Part shown: positions 37,358 to 49,689 of the stretch, piece after piece
Position numbering within the stretch: position 1 is the first letter of the stretch
Layout: every line of letters begins with the position of its first letter
Assembly: GCA_946699065.1 (NCBI GenBank)
Contig: CAMPDV010000011.1
Coordinates: 310,001-374,000, forward strand
From: Loxodes magnus
Taxonomy: Eukaryota; Ciliophora; Karyorelictea; Loxodida; Loxodidae
Length of the DNA stretch: 64,000 bases
Reading direction: 5' to 3'
The notes under the pieces: model-generated
What the model was told of the DNA's origin: nothing
What the model saw: only the letters and a program-made list of their open reading frames with translations
Database searches by the model: none
Position numbers and translations under genes: made by a program

Positions 37358-38560
37358 ATAGCTTTAATAATTTTCAAATAAGGTTTAACTAATTAATTGT
37401 TTGTTAAAAAAATATGGAAAAAATACTTTCGTCAGTAGAAAATTCCATTTAGAAGATGATGAAGCTGCTAATTATCAATCAACATTAAACAAACATAAGA
37501 TTATATTAAACTTAATCTTACAAGTCTATAGAAATACACACTATATCAGATTTTGTCTTACTTTCCTCTACATTCCTTATATTTAATAGCCTCAACACAA
37601 TGACTAGATTTATATTTTTCTTTCCTTAGAACAAGCTTTTCATCACTTTCCTTTAAAAGTATCATTTTTGCTTATTTTATTATAAAAAGTTAAAACCAAC
37701 ATTTGCATAGTTAAAATGGAGAAAAAATAGAATAATCTTAAAAGCCTTTGAAGATAATAAGAAGTCTTTAGCATGTAAGAAAAGGAAGTGAGGAAAAATG
37801 GTATATTATAGTATTGAGTTAATAACATAAGAGGTTAGTCTTATAACAGCCATAGCTATTTTTCTATCTAAATAAATTAATGTTACTTTATAATTATTCA
37901 AGTCAGTATTTCATATCATCTTCATTCATCTAACCCCTTTTTCTTATTCAAGACATTCTTACATTCCTCAAATCTAAAATTTAGTAGAACTCATAATCTT
38001 TTTTAAGCTCAATGCTCAATTATTCTTTCTAGAAACTCTTTTTAAGTGTGTATTTGGCTGAAAAAGGTTTAAAATAATTATACTTGAGAATAAATAAAAA
38101 GGCAAAGCAAAAGAATATAAGGTTTAGGAATTGCTAATGTTATGCATTATAAGAGCATAAAATAATAGATAAATCTAGTCAATAAAGTATAATCTAAAAG
38201 TGAGACTCCTTACTAATTTCAAATAACTGAGATAAATAGAAAATTAGCATGAAATTAATAAAGTGGTGTACTTTACGCTAAGACTATTAAAGTTTAGGAT
38301 AGTAAATTTTAATAACTTAAGTATCTTTTCGCTTTTAATTTTCTAACTGCCTCTATTAAAGTGGATTAGTAGAAGTATAATAAAGATAAGGATAATTTAT
38401 TATACTTCGCTGATAAATATTAAGGACTAACAATTTATTGTTGGATTAGTATCCTAAATTTATCAGATATAGGAGCAATAATGTTCGGCAAAGTGATTTA
38501 GATGTGATTCATATTGGTAAATTTATTAATTTGATTTTCTTAATTGTTGCCTTAGATTTA
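37358..38560. other. Intergenic spacer between divergent genes
   Basis: A 1.2 kb AT-rich stretch. Short open frames at 37401-37586 (+) and 37643-37828 (-) show no domain and are not supported as genes. Confidence 0.5.
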
Positions 38561-39622
38561 ATGCAAAAGCAAAATTCATATGAGAAATATTAAGATTTAA
38601 AGATTGTAAGTAAGAAAACTGGATAGCCTCGTCCAAACTCATGTTCTCAGTAGACGAAAGAATAATAATCACGTTCCGTTAGACTCAAACCTCTGCCATA
38701 ATATTCACCAGCTGCCAAAAGCAAACCTAGATAAAAGTCTTAGATTTTAAAATCAATAAACTAGTTAACTTTCAATCCTCCTTCAGTTACCGCTCTTGCA
38801 TGAGCAATTTTAGACGGAATAAATGGTCAAATAATTTTCAATAAGCATGGAAATGAGAAAAGAGAAATAGCTTCTCTAACTAAAATAATGACAGCATATT
38901 TGGTAATGCATATAATTAAAACTTCAGGCTTGATTGATTATAATACTGTTATTGAAGTTCCAAGACTGGCTTAAGGAATTTCTGGTACTTCTGCGTAAAT
39001 TAAAGAGGGAGAATAATATTCTGTTTGAGATCTTTTGCATGGCTTACTGCTTCCAAGTGGAAATGATGCTGCTGTATGTTTGAGTTATAAATTTGGAAAA
39101 ACAATATAAAAAATGAGTAGCAATGAAGAGGATAAGAAAAGGTTACCTATTCAAGTATTTATTAATCTTATGAATTAACAGGCAAAAAATTTAGGTTTGC
39201 TAAGGACTCATTTTGCGAATGTTCATGGATTACCTAATAAGAATAATAAATCTTCAGCTGAAGATATCTGTAAATTAGCTCATCTGTTTATGCAGGATAA
39301 AGATTTACGTTAATTAGTGAGATGCAAAACTTACGAATGCAATATTATGAATGCTAAAACTGGAATTGCGAGACAATAAACATGAGAAAATACTAACAAG
39401 TTATTAGGTCATGGAAATTTTGTTGGTATAAAGACAGGAGTTACAAGTTCAGCTGGGCCTTGCTTATGTACAGCTTCAAATTTAAAAGACTCTTCTAAAA
39501 TTATCATTACAGTTTTAAGTTGCCGATCAATGGAACATAGATGGTTGGATACTTGTAAATTATATACTTGGGCTATTAACAGTCTTAAACTATAGAAGTC
39601 TAATCTATAACAAAATAGCTGA
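38561..39622 (+). CDS. D-alanyl-D-alanine carboxypeptidase-like serine hydrolase (peptidase family S11)
   Basis: A 353-residue homologue of bacterial penicillin-binding carboxypeptidases (DacA type). All three active-site motifs are present in order: SLTK (S105, K108, in EIASLTKIMTAYLVMH), SGN (S166, in LLLPSGNDAAV) and KTG (K291, in FVGIKTGVTSSAG). Spacing matches the family. In bacteria such enzymes trim peptidoglycan; ciliates have no such wall, so the substrate may be bacterial (prey digestion) or something else. The first ~90 residues are basic and low-complexity with no clear signal peptide. A 21 nt stretch with an intron-like GTAAGT...AG form (38609-38629) is a multiple of three, so splicing there cannot be judged from frame. 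Several Trp are TGA; the stop is TGA. Bacterial ancestry is likely. Confidence 0.88.
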
Positions 39623-40966
39623 TAGATTACAACGAAACATAGTTTAATTGTTAAATATCTTTATACCAATCTCTATTTCTTCTTGCATTCAATAATATTT
39701 CTCTACTACAAATATTAGCTTATTAAGAACTTTAAACTATTTCCATTCCTATTCAGAAAGTTTAAAGTCTAACTTATAACAATCTATATATTCAAAGCAA
39801 TAAAGAAATTCCTATTTAATACTTTTGTTTCTATTAACTTTTACTTTAAGCATTTGCTATTTTTAATTTAATAGAAATATTCTCTTTTACGCATCAAAAA
39901 TTTACCGCCAACTTTATAAAATTAAGCTTTAAGATCTATTATTAGACTATACTGAATGTAATAATAATAGTCACCAGGTTTTTAAAGTTTTAAGTTATGC
40001 TAATATGCTTAAGATGATAATTAATAGTGTATATGAGAGTTTTACTATTTTAAGTAAGATAAATAAAATCAGCAGATCTTAAGATATCTCTTTCTTCTTA
40101 AGTTAGTAATTGATTGTACAAGTATTTAAAAAATTCCTTTTAGGCATTTAATATTTTAAAATGTGATTGATTAATAGTATTAGACAGCTAAGCTTAATAT
40201 ATTAATCAAAGCAATTTAATATTCCTATGTGATTTTGAATATAATTTATTATTAAAGCTAGTTAGTAATAGAAAACTTGTATTGTTCTTGAAAATGGAAA
40301 TAAACACTTTAACTTGCATTTTACTTATAAAACCAAAGATATTGATAGAATATTTACCTTTTGAGAGTAGTTTATAGTATAAAATTATAGCTTAAATGGA
40401 TAATTTAGCTTATAACTTAAATTTAAACTGATAAAGCATTTTCTCATAGTAAAGCTAATAATAGTCTTTAGTCTACTTTTAGATTTAAATTAAAAAGAAG
40501 GATAAATCTATACTAAGATTCTTGTGAAATGTGGAAATGTTCCAAAGATAAAAGAACTTATTTAACTCATATTATGAAACAAGCTTTAGTTATAGAAATA
40601 TTTCTAATTAATCTAGTGGCTTTTTAAGTGGTTAGTCTGAAAGTTGCTCTAATTTTATTAAGATTGAAAGATAAGATAAGATAAGAGTTAATAAGGGGCA
40701 ATTAATTTAAATAAGAGTTATTAGATAAATAATAAAAGCTAAATAAGCAGAATAAATAATAGGTGAATTAACTTTTATATTCTCATTATTTGATTATCAT
40801 CAGTAAGAGTAATTATAAAATAGTATCTTCAAATATTTAGCCTTTATAATTGCATACTTGAGCCATATGTTATAGATGATTATAGAAACAATTAAGGATA
40901 AGGAGGGATTCTTAAAGAAGAGATTAGGATATCTAACAGACTAAGTATTTTTAAATTTTAATAAAA
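39623..40966. other. AT-rich intergenic spacer
   Basis: A 1.3 kb stretch between two plus-strand genes. Nothing recognised. Confidence 0.5.
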
Positions 40967-41332
40967 ATGGTAGAGCTAAACTTGTCTGGCGAAGTTACTC
41001 CAGCTTACGACTATACACAAGAGGAAATGTTTAGTTCATTTCTTCATAGTGTAAAAGCCAACAAAGACTGTGCTGCTGTTAAGAAAGTTTTCAATAGCTG
41101 CAGAAGCACTCCTCTAGGCAAGGTTGTAGATCCTAGCCTTTGCCAACCACATGCTGAAGCACTCATTTCTTGCTATAATTTTATTCGCTTAGGAGGATGT
41201 ACTTCTGAGTTCAGGTCTGCACTAGATTGCTTAAAATAAAACGGAGATAAATAATCAGGATGTGAAAGCTTTATAGATGGATATACTAGTTGCAAACTTG
41301 ACTCAGTTGCTAAGTTTGCAGATTACCAATGA
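40967..41332 (+). CDS. NDUFA8-like complex I subunit (four CX9C motifs)
   Basis: A 121-residue mitochondrial intermembrane-space type protein with eight cysteines in four exact C-x9-C pairs: C35/C45, C59/C69, C78/C88 and C99/C109. This double twin-CX9C layout, with similar spacing between the second and third pairs, is that of NDUFA8 (PGIV), a peripheral complex I subunit imported and oxidised by the Mia40 pathway. There is no presequence, as expected for this class. The first 90 residues need no recoding. The last 31 contain two TAA codons read as Gln, and the fourth CX9C pair lies beyond them, which supports recoding. It ends at TGA. Other twin CX9C proteins are the alternative, but most have only two pairs. 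Confidence 0.72.
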
Positions 41333-42003
41333 GTTTAAAACAAACAAACTTAATAAAATTATATTATAAGTACTTTACTTTATTCTTCATTCCAATTATT
41401 TATGATGCTCTATCTATTTCATATATCATTATCTAATTCTCTTCTTCCTATTTATATTAGTCTTAAAATTATATCCTTTTCCTTTATTTTTCTTCTTTTT
41501 AATACACTAAACATGTAGAATGCACTTTATTATGTCAACTCTATTTTCATTAAATCTACAATGATCATATAAATTAGTTAAACTTTATTTTCAACTATTT
41601 TTTCAGTATAATTGCAGTTATAAATAGTTAAGTAATTAGAAAGGTAAGCGTAATTTAAGCTTCTTCATACTAGATATGAACTAATGTATGAAATATTTAT
41701 TTCTTATTGTTTACTGAAGGAATTAATAAAATTTCAAGTAATTAGTTCATTAAACTCTTCTCATACAGTTGATTGAAAGTATTCTATTCAGATGATAATA
41801 TAGGAAGATAGGATGGGGATAACTCTAAACTAACTGAGAAATTGTTTAAGATGCTAGTGCTAAAGAAAAGAGATTACTTGTCTTTTAGGTTGAGTAAGAT
41901 AAAGGAGAGATTCTATTTAAATGGAAATAGCTTTATTTGATAGTAAGATAAGGCATAAAATATATTATTAAACTTTAATAAATTTAAGTCATAATTGTGC
42001 TTA
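41333..42003. other. Intergenic spacer between convergent genes
   Basis: About 670 bp, AT-rich, no recognisable feature. Confidence 0.5.
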
Positions 42004-42837
42004 TCAGTGAGCATGGAATCTTTTACTGAGAGCTCCATCTGGAATAAACTGATTGTTTTCATTAGGCTCAAGCCATCTTTCAGTGTTTCTTGTGTTAATT
42101 TTGAAATCTGAAGTATCAACGTCGAATCCTCTCAAAACTGCCTGCAAAATGTCAGGCCTGTTAACTTATCCTTCTCTGAGAAGTACAAGAATTTGATCTT
42201 GCTAATTTCTTCCAATGAAAGTGAAATTGGCAGCTTAAACATGTGTTTCATAGTTAAGCTTGGATTCTTTTTCATTAACTGGCTCTGAATTTAATCCTCT
42301 CTATGGCTCTAGCATTTTGAGATCTGGACTAAGCAAGTTTAATTCACTAATTGGTACCCAGGCAACATAACGAGTGTTGTTTATGTTTGCAGTTTCAACT
42401 CTCAAAATGGTTCCACCTCTTAGCAAGGAAAGTCTGTCAATGTGGAACTGTAATCCCCAAATATATTCGAAGTGTAAATATCCTGCGAGTAATGGTGCGA
42501 CTATCAAGGCGTTGTTGTATTGCCATGTTAACTAAAATGGATTCATAAAATATAGATAGAGCATCCATGGAGAACTAAAATGCCACAAACAATAAGGATA
42601 TCTAGTCAAAGGCTTGACATGAGTGAACACATTGCAATTGTAGAGAGTGAGCTCACCTCTTCTGTCGAATTCTATTGGTGTTTCCGGTTTAAAAACTTAA
42701 GTATCCTATGGAACAGCTTCATGCTTCTTGAGAACATGTTCTCTGAAATCATTATAAGGAGCATTTCCTTTGTAAATATAGTGCTCCTTAAAAGTCGACA
42801 GGGTCGTGTTGAAGCGAATAACTCTGCGCAACAACAT
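42004..42837 (-). CDS. Predicted mitochondrial membrane protein
   Basis: A 277-residue protein with a clear mitochondrial-type start (MLLRRVIRFNTTLSTFKE: basic, hydroxylated, no acids for 17 residues). The middle has two hydrophobic stretches, around SSPWMLYLYFMNPF and NALIVAPLLAGYLHFEYIWG, suggesting a membrane hairpin. After this come RLSLLRGGTILRVETA and a soluble, acidic C-terminus. A hairpin followed by a short beta-like domain recalls the TMEM70/TMEM186/TMEM223 group of respiratory-chain assembly factors, but the match is only structural impression, so no symbol is given. All Trp codons here are TGG and codon use is less AT-rich than in the neighbours, which suggests high expression. 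It ends at TGA. It lies convergent with the NDUFA8-like gene. Confidence 0.7.
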
Positions 42838-44627
42838 TTTTTTTATATAAATAAAATATTAAAATCCTTCTTTATTAAGGAGGTAAATCCTAAATAAAAC
42901 ATATTTAAACTAACATTTCTAAATTCTCATTCTTATCAACAAACTCCATCCATACAGACTTTGGACCTCTATATGACTTAAATATTTGTAATATGCTTTA
43001 TAATGCTTATAATAAACATCTATCTAGCTTAATATTATACAATAAAGATATATATACTCTTTAGCTTTTCTTATTTAAATCACCTTTATGCTTTAATTCG
43101 TTTGCTTATAATAGATATAATTACAACTATACACCTTTATTTATAATGCTTCCACATTTCTAATTTTAAAGCTAAGAGCTCTAACTTTTATCATAATCTG
43201 TATTCAATACCTGCTTAAGAATCTCATATCTATGTTGCTATCCTTTGTATTGCAAGGAAATTTTGGATGATTTCTTTAAACAAGGTTAGGCAATTAATTA
43301 AGTAATAAGGAGTCCATAGGAAAAACAATTAGATAGTTAATTGATAGAAAATAAGTTTCTGATATATAAGGCAATTTAAGATATAATACTCCTTTAATAC
43401 AGCTCTTACTACTTAAGCATCCAAATCTTATTAGAAGCTTCTTATTTAATTTTGGTTTTCTAATTAAATCTATAATACTTCGTAAGAGCTAGTAAATCTA
43501 CGTATTTCAGCTTTATTTAGATTTATATGAGATTAAACTAGAAAAACCCTTGAAGCTAACTTTAGATTAAGCTATTAAAGAAATTTTTTTAATCTAAATA
43601 TCAAAGTGAGTCATTTAAAGGAAGGAGGGAATTGACTAGATGTAAAAACAAGATATTTGTTAATAGTAAAATGAAGCAAAACTAAAGAGTATGAAGAAAT
43701 TGATTATAAAGATAAACAATCTAGTATTAAACCAAATGAAAATACCTAAATAACTTCTTAATCCTTAGGATTGAAAAGTATATAAAGTATAGATAATTGT
43801 ATCTTTAACTATTTGAAAGGATAAAAGATTTAGTTTATCTATAGTTCTATAATTAAATTAAAAGCTTGATTATTTTATTAATTAATATAGTTAGAAATAA
43901 AAGGAAGATATGAGAATAAAGACTCAATCTGGGGTTAAATATTATAGTAGCTCTTCAAGTCAAGAGAACCAAGATTCTAAGCTAGAAATAAATGCTTAAA
44001 TATCGAAGAATTAAAGAATAAAGCAATATTATTATCATATAGTCTCTTTATAATTAGCACTTTACTCTTATTAGTAATTTAATTACCTTAAACTGTAAAA
44101 ATTTTATTTATTTGCTAAAGGATAAAAATAAAATAAAGCATATTAAATAAAGAAATTTTCTAAAATTCTTATGTTCAAATTTAAATAATAATTTATCTCT
44201 TTTTGCTTATTATGTTTTCTAAATAAAGAAAATGAAAATAGATAGGCAATCGTTAGTTTTTAGGTAAAGCATATTATTGCTTAGTGGAATAATTTTAAGA
44301 AATAAATATGGTTACTTAAAATGAACAGGAGGAGTAAAAGCACTTAACTATTAATGAATAAAATAAAATGACTTTACATTATCTTAAAAACTTAATTTTG
44401 TTACTTTATTTTTTCTTTTTGTATTGATTGTTTTAGTTTAGAATAACCTTAAAAAATAGGCATCTCCTATTTTTTTGACTTTTGATATAAAACAACCTTT
44501 TTAGGGGCATGAACTCTTAATCATAAACTTAAAGTAAATTTTAACTATTAGATTGGTGTAATAAAGGCTTAATTAAATTGGATATTCATAACTAACGAAA
44601 ATAATTAATTCTATAATCTTAATAGTA
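42838..44627. other. AT-rich intergenic spacer
   Basis: A 1.8 kb stretch between two minus-strand genes. Nothing recognised. Confidence 0.5.
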
Positions 44628-45461
44628 TCACATAATTCCTTTCTGTATATTCCATTTATGAATCATGTCTCGTCTTTCTTGACTATTTTGTCTTTTATTG
44701 TAAGAATCTTTTTGTCGATCTTTACGATCTCTGCTTCGCTCTTTATCCACCCTTTCTTTTCCTCCACGCTCCTTAGGATCTCTTTTATCTTTTCTACGAT
44801 CTTTTTCTCTGCTTCTACTTCTTTTTCTTTTATGCTTTTACTCTTCTTTTTTTCTTTCTTTACGTCTTTATCTGTATTCAGGATATTCGTAATACATTTA
44901 GCGTTTAAGACTCTTTTTGAAAGATGAAGAAATATGTTTGACATGCATAAAATTACAATATGCTCCTCTATTACATTCTGCAGTTTCATGTTATCTGCAC
45001 CTAGCATCAGTAAAGTCTAGCACAGGAGAATACTCTACAACTATATTTTTTCCAGCATAAAACCTTCCAGTAAGTGATCTTGCTGCAAGCTCTGCTTCTT
45101 CTTCAGTTCCGAATTTAATAAAAACGTGACCAATCATATGATCACCCATATTATCAACTACTATTATATCCAATATTTCACCAAATTTCATTAGATTTAA
45201 TCAAACCTCTTCATAGAAATTTTCAAAATGCCTAACTGCTTCTCTAACTGCTTCTTCAGGTACTGCAGAACCTTCACTGATAGCAACTGAAACAGCTGGA
45301 TTCTCATATAAATGCCTTAATAGTAAAGTTGAGCTGATTACAGGTTTGTGATGTTAACGAGTACATCTGTCTCCATGTCGGCAAGCACCTATTTTATGAT
45401 AAAAAGGACAGTTAACCTTATCTTCTTCTGTGAAAATCAATCCTGCTAATTTTCTGGCCAT
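44628..45461 (-). CDS. U2AF1: U2AF small subunit (splicing factor)
   Basis: A 277-residue homologue of U2AF35, which recognises the 3' splice-site AG as a partner of U2AF65. Starting [20 protein letters not shown], it has a first CCCH zinc finger ([20 protein letters not shown], about residues 19-38). A pseudo-RRM follows ([20 protein letters not shown] through [20 protein letters not shown]), then a second CCCH finger ([15 protein letters not shown]). The tail of about 90 residues is Arg/Lys/Asp/Ser-rich, functionally like an RS domain. No intron is needed. One Trp (EEVWLNL) is TGA; Gln is TAA at CTRQ and CRQHE, positions near the zinc fingers where the family tolerates polar residues. The stop is TGA. 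It is relevant here because the genome's introns are only 16-23 nt, leaving almost no polypyrimidine tract. Confidence 0.93.
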
Positions 45462-48400
45462 TTAATATATAATAATTTCTGCTAACTTTGACTTATAAAA
45501 ATATTCCTTTTAACTAAATCAATTTTATAATTGAAATCTAACCCATTCAAATCATCTAAGGACTAACCTAGAACTCTAAATAACCTTAAACTAATCTAAT
45601 AATGTAAAAGATAAAGCCCTTAAATAAAATGCAAACATGCTTAGATAGTAGATTTTAGATATAGTAAAAGTTACTCTTTACATTGCTTAAAATACAGCTA
45701 AGAACTTATAGATATAGAAGCATATTTTATTAAAGATTGCTTATGATATTTACCAAATTTATCTGTTCTAGCTATGTAACTACTTTAGTTAATTAATATT
45801 TATTAGCTCTATAACCAATCTTAACTAACACCAACATTTAATAATTTAGCTTAAGCTTTTTTATATAAAGGGATTGCTAAAGTAAAAATAATGATTTATA
45901 ATGGAAAAAGCATTTGAGATTTACCAAAATATGAATTTATACATTTATCCTTTTCTTTAATTATGTTAGTATGGTATCTATTTAGGTATTATAAAGCACC
46001 ATTAAGTCTTATGCATTCTTTTATTATTAAGTCTTTGATTGTTAAAAGTAAATGTAAAAGTAAAAATTCATTTGGTAAGAAAGAAAAGTTTTAAGATTAA
46101 GCTAATTTAGTATAATTTATTATCTTTCTAGCTTTCTTGTAAGGCTCTTAGTGGAAACTAAAAGCTATTCTTAAAAAATTGCAGATGAGCAATGAAAAAG
46201 CTTAAAGATAAATAGAATATTTTCTAAAAAATATCTTTAGTTACGTAGCGTTCTATCGTTCTATCGTTCTAAGTTATATAAATATAGTTAAGCATAGAGC
46301 AAGAGTATACTTAATACTGATTATCTACTCATAACTAAATCTTATAATTATCCTTATATTTCTTGGAAATAAGACCTAAATATTTCTCGTCTTGCTAAGT
46401 AAATCTAAAGTCTTATCTTTACATCCTTAATATAAGCAATCTTAAGATTCAAAACTTATAAACTAATAAATAAATAATTTCTATTTTACTGCTTATCAAA
46501 GGTATTTAGCTTTGCTAAGCTATGTGAAGATTATAAGAGTTATAAAGTTTTTAAATGTAATATAATTATTAAAATTAGGATTAAATTAGTTTCTAGCTAT
46601 TTGAGAGTTACTTAATAAGTATTTTATATGGTTAATAGCTAACTAGAATTGTGAGATTACTATAAGCACTAATTTATTGAAATTCATACTGTTTCTTATC
46701 TTAGGAAATCCTCAGTTATATAGTAAATAAATATATAATTAAGACTTTAAAATCCTTCAAATCTGCTTTGATTTTATCATTTTGCCTTTTTAAATTGAGG
46801 AAGCTCTTTTAGTATCTAGCATTACTATTAGTGTAATTAATGGATGATTTTTATTATTTAAGCACTGAGAAATCCTCTTTATACTATCGTTTATTAGGAT
46901 TGTTTATAATACTCTTAAGTTCAGGTTTTAAACACTATAATACCAAGGAAGAAATTTGGAATAGATAGATTGTACTTTTTAAATAAGATCAAAATATATC
47001 AGACAGTCTTGAATCTATCGTTATCTCATTAATTATGCTTTTCTCTTTTATTTTTATCAGTAAAACTTACAGTATATTTATATCCAAAATCGAATACATA
47101 ACCAAAATTAGCAATAAGAGAAAATATCTAATGAAGAAAAGAGTAAAAGGCTATTTCTAATACTTTCCTCAGTTTATAGTTAAAGCTTTTAGAGGTAGAG
47201 AATTAAGAAATTGGGAATTGAATAAAGAAAGTTGAAAGATTACCATAAAGTATTGGTAACAAAGTATGAAATCTTCCTTAAAACTAGAAGCTTTGCCTCA
47301 TATTCTGGTGGTTATAAATTTTAAGCAGATCTATATCGTAAAGTTTGATTACATTATTAATATAAAGTTAAGATTATTACTTAAAAATACATTATAATAG
47401 TTAAGAATTCTTTCTAACTTGTTAGCAACTTACATACTTACTAATTTGAATATAAGCACTATATGCATTTATTATAGTTAGTAAACAGTATTTATTACTA
47501 CATTCGTAATATCTATTTTTAATTAATCCAAAACTATTATAATTGTATTTGATAGATTTGATAAGCTGCTAGCTTGTGATCTATATATATGAGAAAGTAT
47601 TTGGTTTATAATTAGAGAATATGAATATATAGAGACTATTATGAAGCTATTATAAGAAATATATACTTAGTTAATAAAAATATGGGATAAAAAAAGTAAA
47701 TAAATCAAGCTTTTAAAACTCTGCTTATATTCTAAGCTATCACCACTATTAATTAGATTATAAATTTACACCTCAGAATAAAGCAAGGAAATATCCTAAA
47801 ATATAATTATAGAAAGGTAAATTTATAGTTACTACCCATTAGTTCTATTAATAAAATTAACTAAACTAAACTATCGCTAAATTAAAAGAAATAACGACTA
47901 CAATAAATAATTAAGTTGCCTTAATCAAAATACAAACACAGTTCAGATTTAAATCGGATTTTTGGGTTTAGAAAAGAAAAGAGTTAATAAGACAAAATCT
48001 ATAAATAAAACTTAAATTAGTCAACTTTATAACTTTATTATCTTCTCTTTTAAACATTATCAGCAGAAACTGACTCCACAAAATTTTGTATATCATAAAT
48101 TAATTCATTCTTATTATTTCAAAATTTTGCATTTTTAATTATCTTCTTTACATAGATTTTATTAAAAAAAGTCAAAGGATAAACTAAACTAGAAACTGGA
48201 ATTAAATTGTTTCATAACTAGATAACTTAATTTCAGAAGAATGATCTTCAACTTTATTTGTCTCTTATTTTAATAATTACTCTTAGTAAGATACTCTAAA
48301 TTACTCAACTAGGAAAGCTAGACTTGTAGAATATTGTTTTATAATCCGAGTGCGATTTGTTAAATATTTCTAATAGAGATTAATTTTAAATTTAGAGAGT

Positions 48401-49689
48401 CTTTTTTATTTAATCTGAAGGATCTAAATATCCCTTTCATTTATATTTGAGTCAAATAATTTTTCTATTAGATCATATTTTTCATTCACTTAAGATTTTT
48501 TTAATTCTTAAAGCTAAAATTTTTAAAACAGCACATTCCCTGTACATTTAGTAGTCTATAAAATAAAGCATAAATGCTACTATTTAGCTTTGTATGGTTT
48601 GAAATTTATCACTATTTTAATATATAAAATCCACTAAGAAATCTCTTATTTAAGTAAAGTGAAGTAATTTTTGTAATCTATAAGAATTTTCCCAAATAAT
48701 CCTCTTTAATTTAACTAATTAATAAATATACTTATATTTCTAGTTTAAGCTATGAGGCTATAGTTTAAGTGTCATGCAAAGTATGATTACTTTTCAAATG
48801 TTTGATAGATTTCTATATCTAAATTGATTATTATAAGTCTTATGTAATGTTTGATTTAGGGTCTCTTATTTTAGTTCCCTTAATGATATTATTTTATTAT
48901 TGGGTTTATTGTTGCTTTCATTAATAAAGATTCCTTATCTTGCTAATGAGCTATTAATTATTGCTTTGTTTTGTTAAATAAAATATCAATTTAATGTTAA
49001 TTTCATACAATATTCGTATATTTAACTAATAAAAAGAACAGAAATTGTCTTAGAAGTAGTTTAATGTATAGGAATATTTTGGTTTCCTTTAGATTACTTA
49101 TTTAATTATGATAAATACTTTAGCTAATTGCTTAACTATATACCTTAAGAATTAACCCTTAACTATTTAGCATTTAAATCAGCAGAGTAAAGTAGATTAA
49201 CTTTTTACTTTTATATATACTTTCTTTATTTGGAGTTCACTTGTACATTTAGAAATTTCCCAACTAGTATTAGTAACTTTCTATTTTATACTCTTATACC
49301 TTCTTGATAGCATATTCTATCTGTAGTTAGTAAGAGCAGTTTGGTGCTTAAATAATTAATAAATTAGCTTTCTAAATGCATTCTGCTTTAAAACCTAATA
49401 TCTGCTTAAAACTATCTGAATAAGTCCTCTTTATCTTTTTTAATGTTTCTAAGTTAGACAATAGTAAGCTTCTAGTGGTATAGGGATCTATAATAAAATA
49501 GCTGAATGAAATAATAAATAGCAGTTGGACATATTATAAAGTAGTAACCGAAACGTAATGGTATGTTATAAAGATGATAAGGAGTGAAGTAAATAAAAGC
49601 AGAGAAAAGGATAATAAAAAGAAAAAATTTAATATATTTCATAATTATATAAGAAGCTAATTAAATATTAGTTAGGTACTTAGATTAAA
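45462..49689. other. Long AT-rich intergenic region
   Basis: A 4.2 kb stretch between divergent genes, the longest gene-free part of the right-hand region. At 46246-46270 an 8 bp word (CGTTCTAT) repeats about three times. Otherwise only A/T-rich low-complexity DNA is seen. No tRNA, rRNA or gene was recognised, though an unusual ncRNA could be missed. Confidence 0.5.

Noticed and set aside
37401-37828. Two short open frames on opposite strands
   Set aside because: Low complexity, no domain, and overlapping each other's neighbourhood in AT-rich spacer; open frames are uninformative here.
42351-42897. Two plus-strand frames (65 and 105 residues)
   Set aside because: Antisense shadows of the mitochondrial membrane protein gene; the minus frame has a presequence and membrane hairpin.
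44658-44927. 89-residue plus-strand Phe/Ser-rich frame
   Set aside because: Antisense of the Arg/Lys-rich tail of U2AF1.
46246-46270. Three copies of an 8 bp word as a possible telomere-like or functional repeat
   Set aside because: Too short, does not match a known ciliate telomere unit, and is likely simple slippage.
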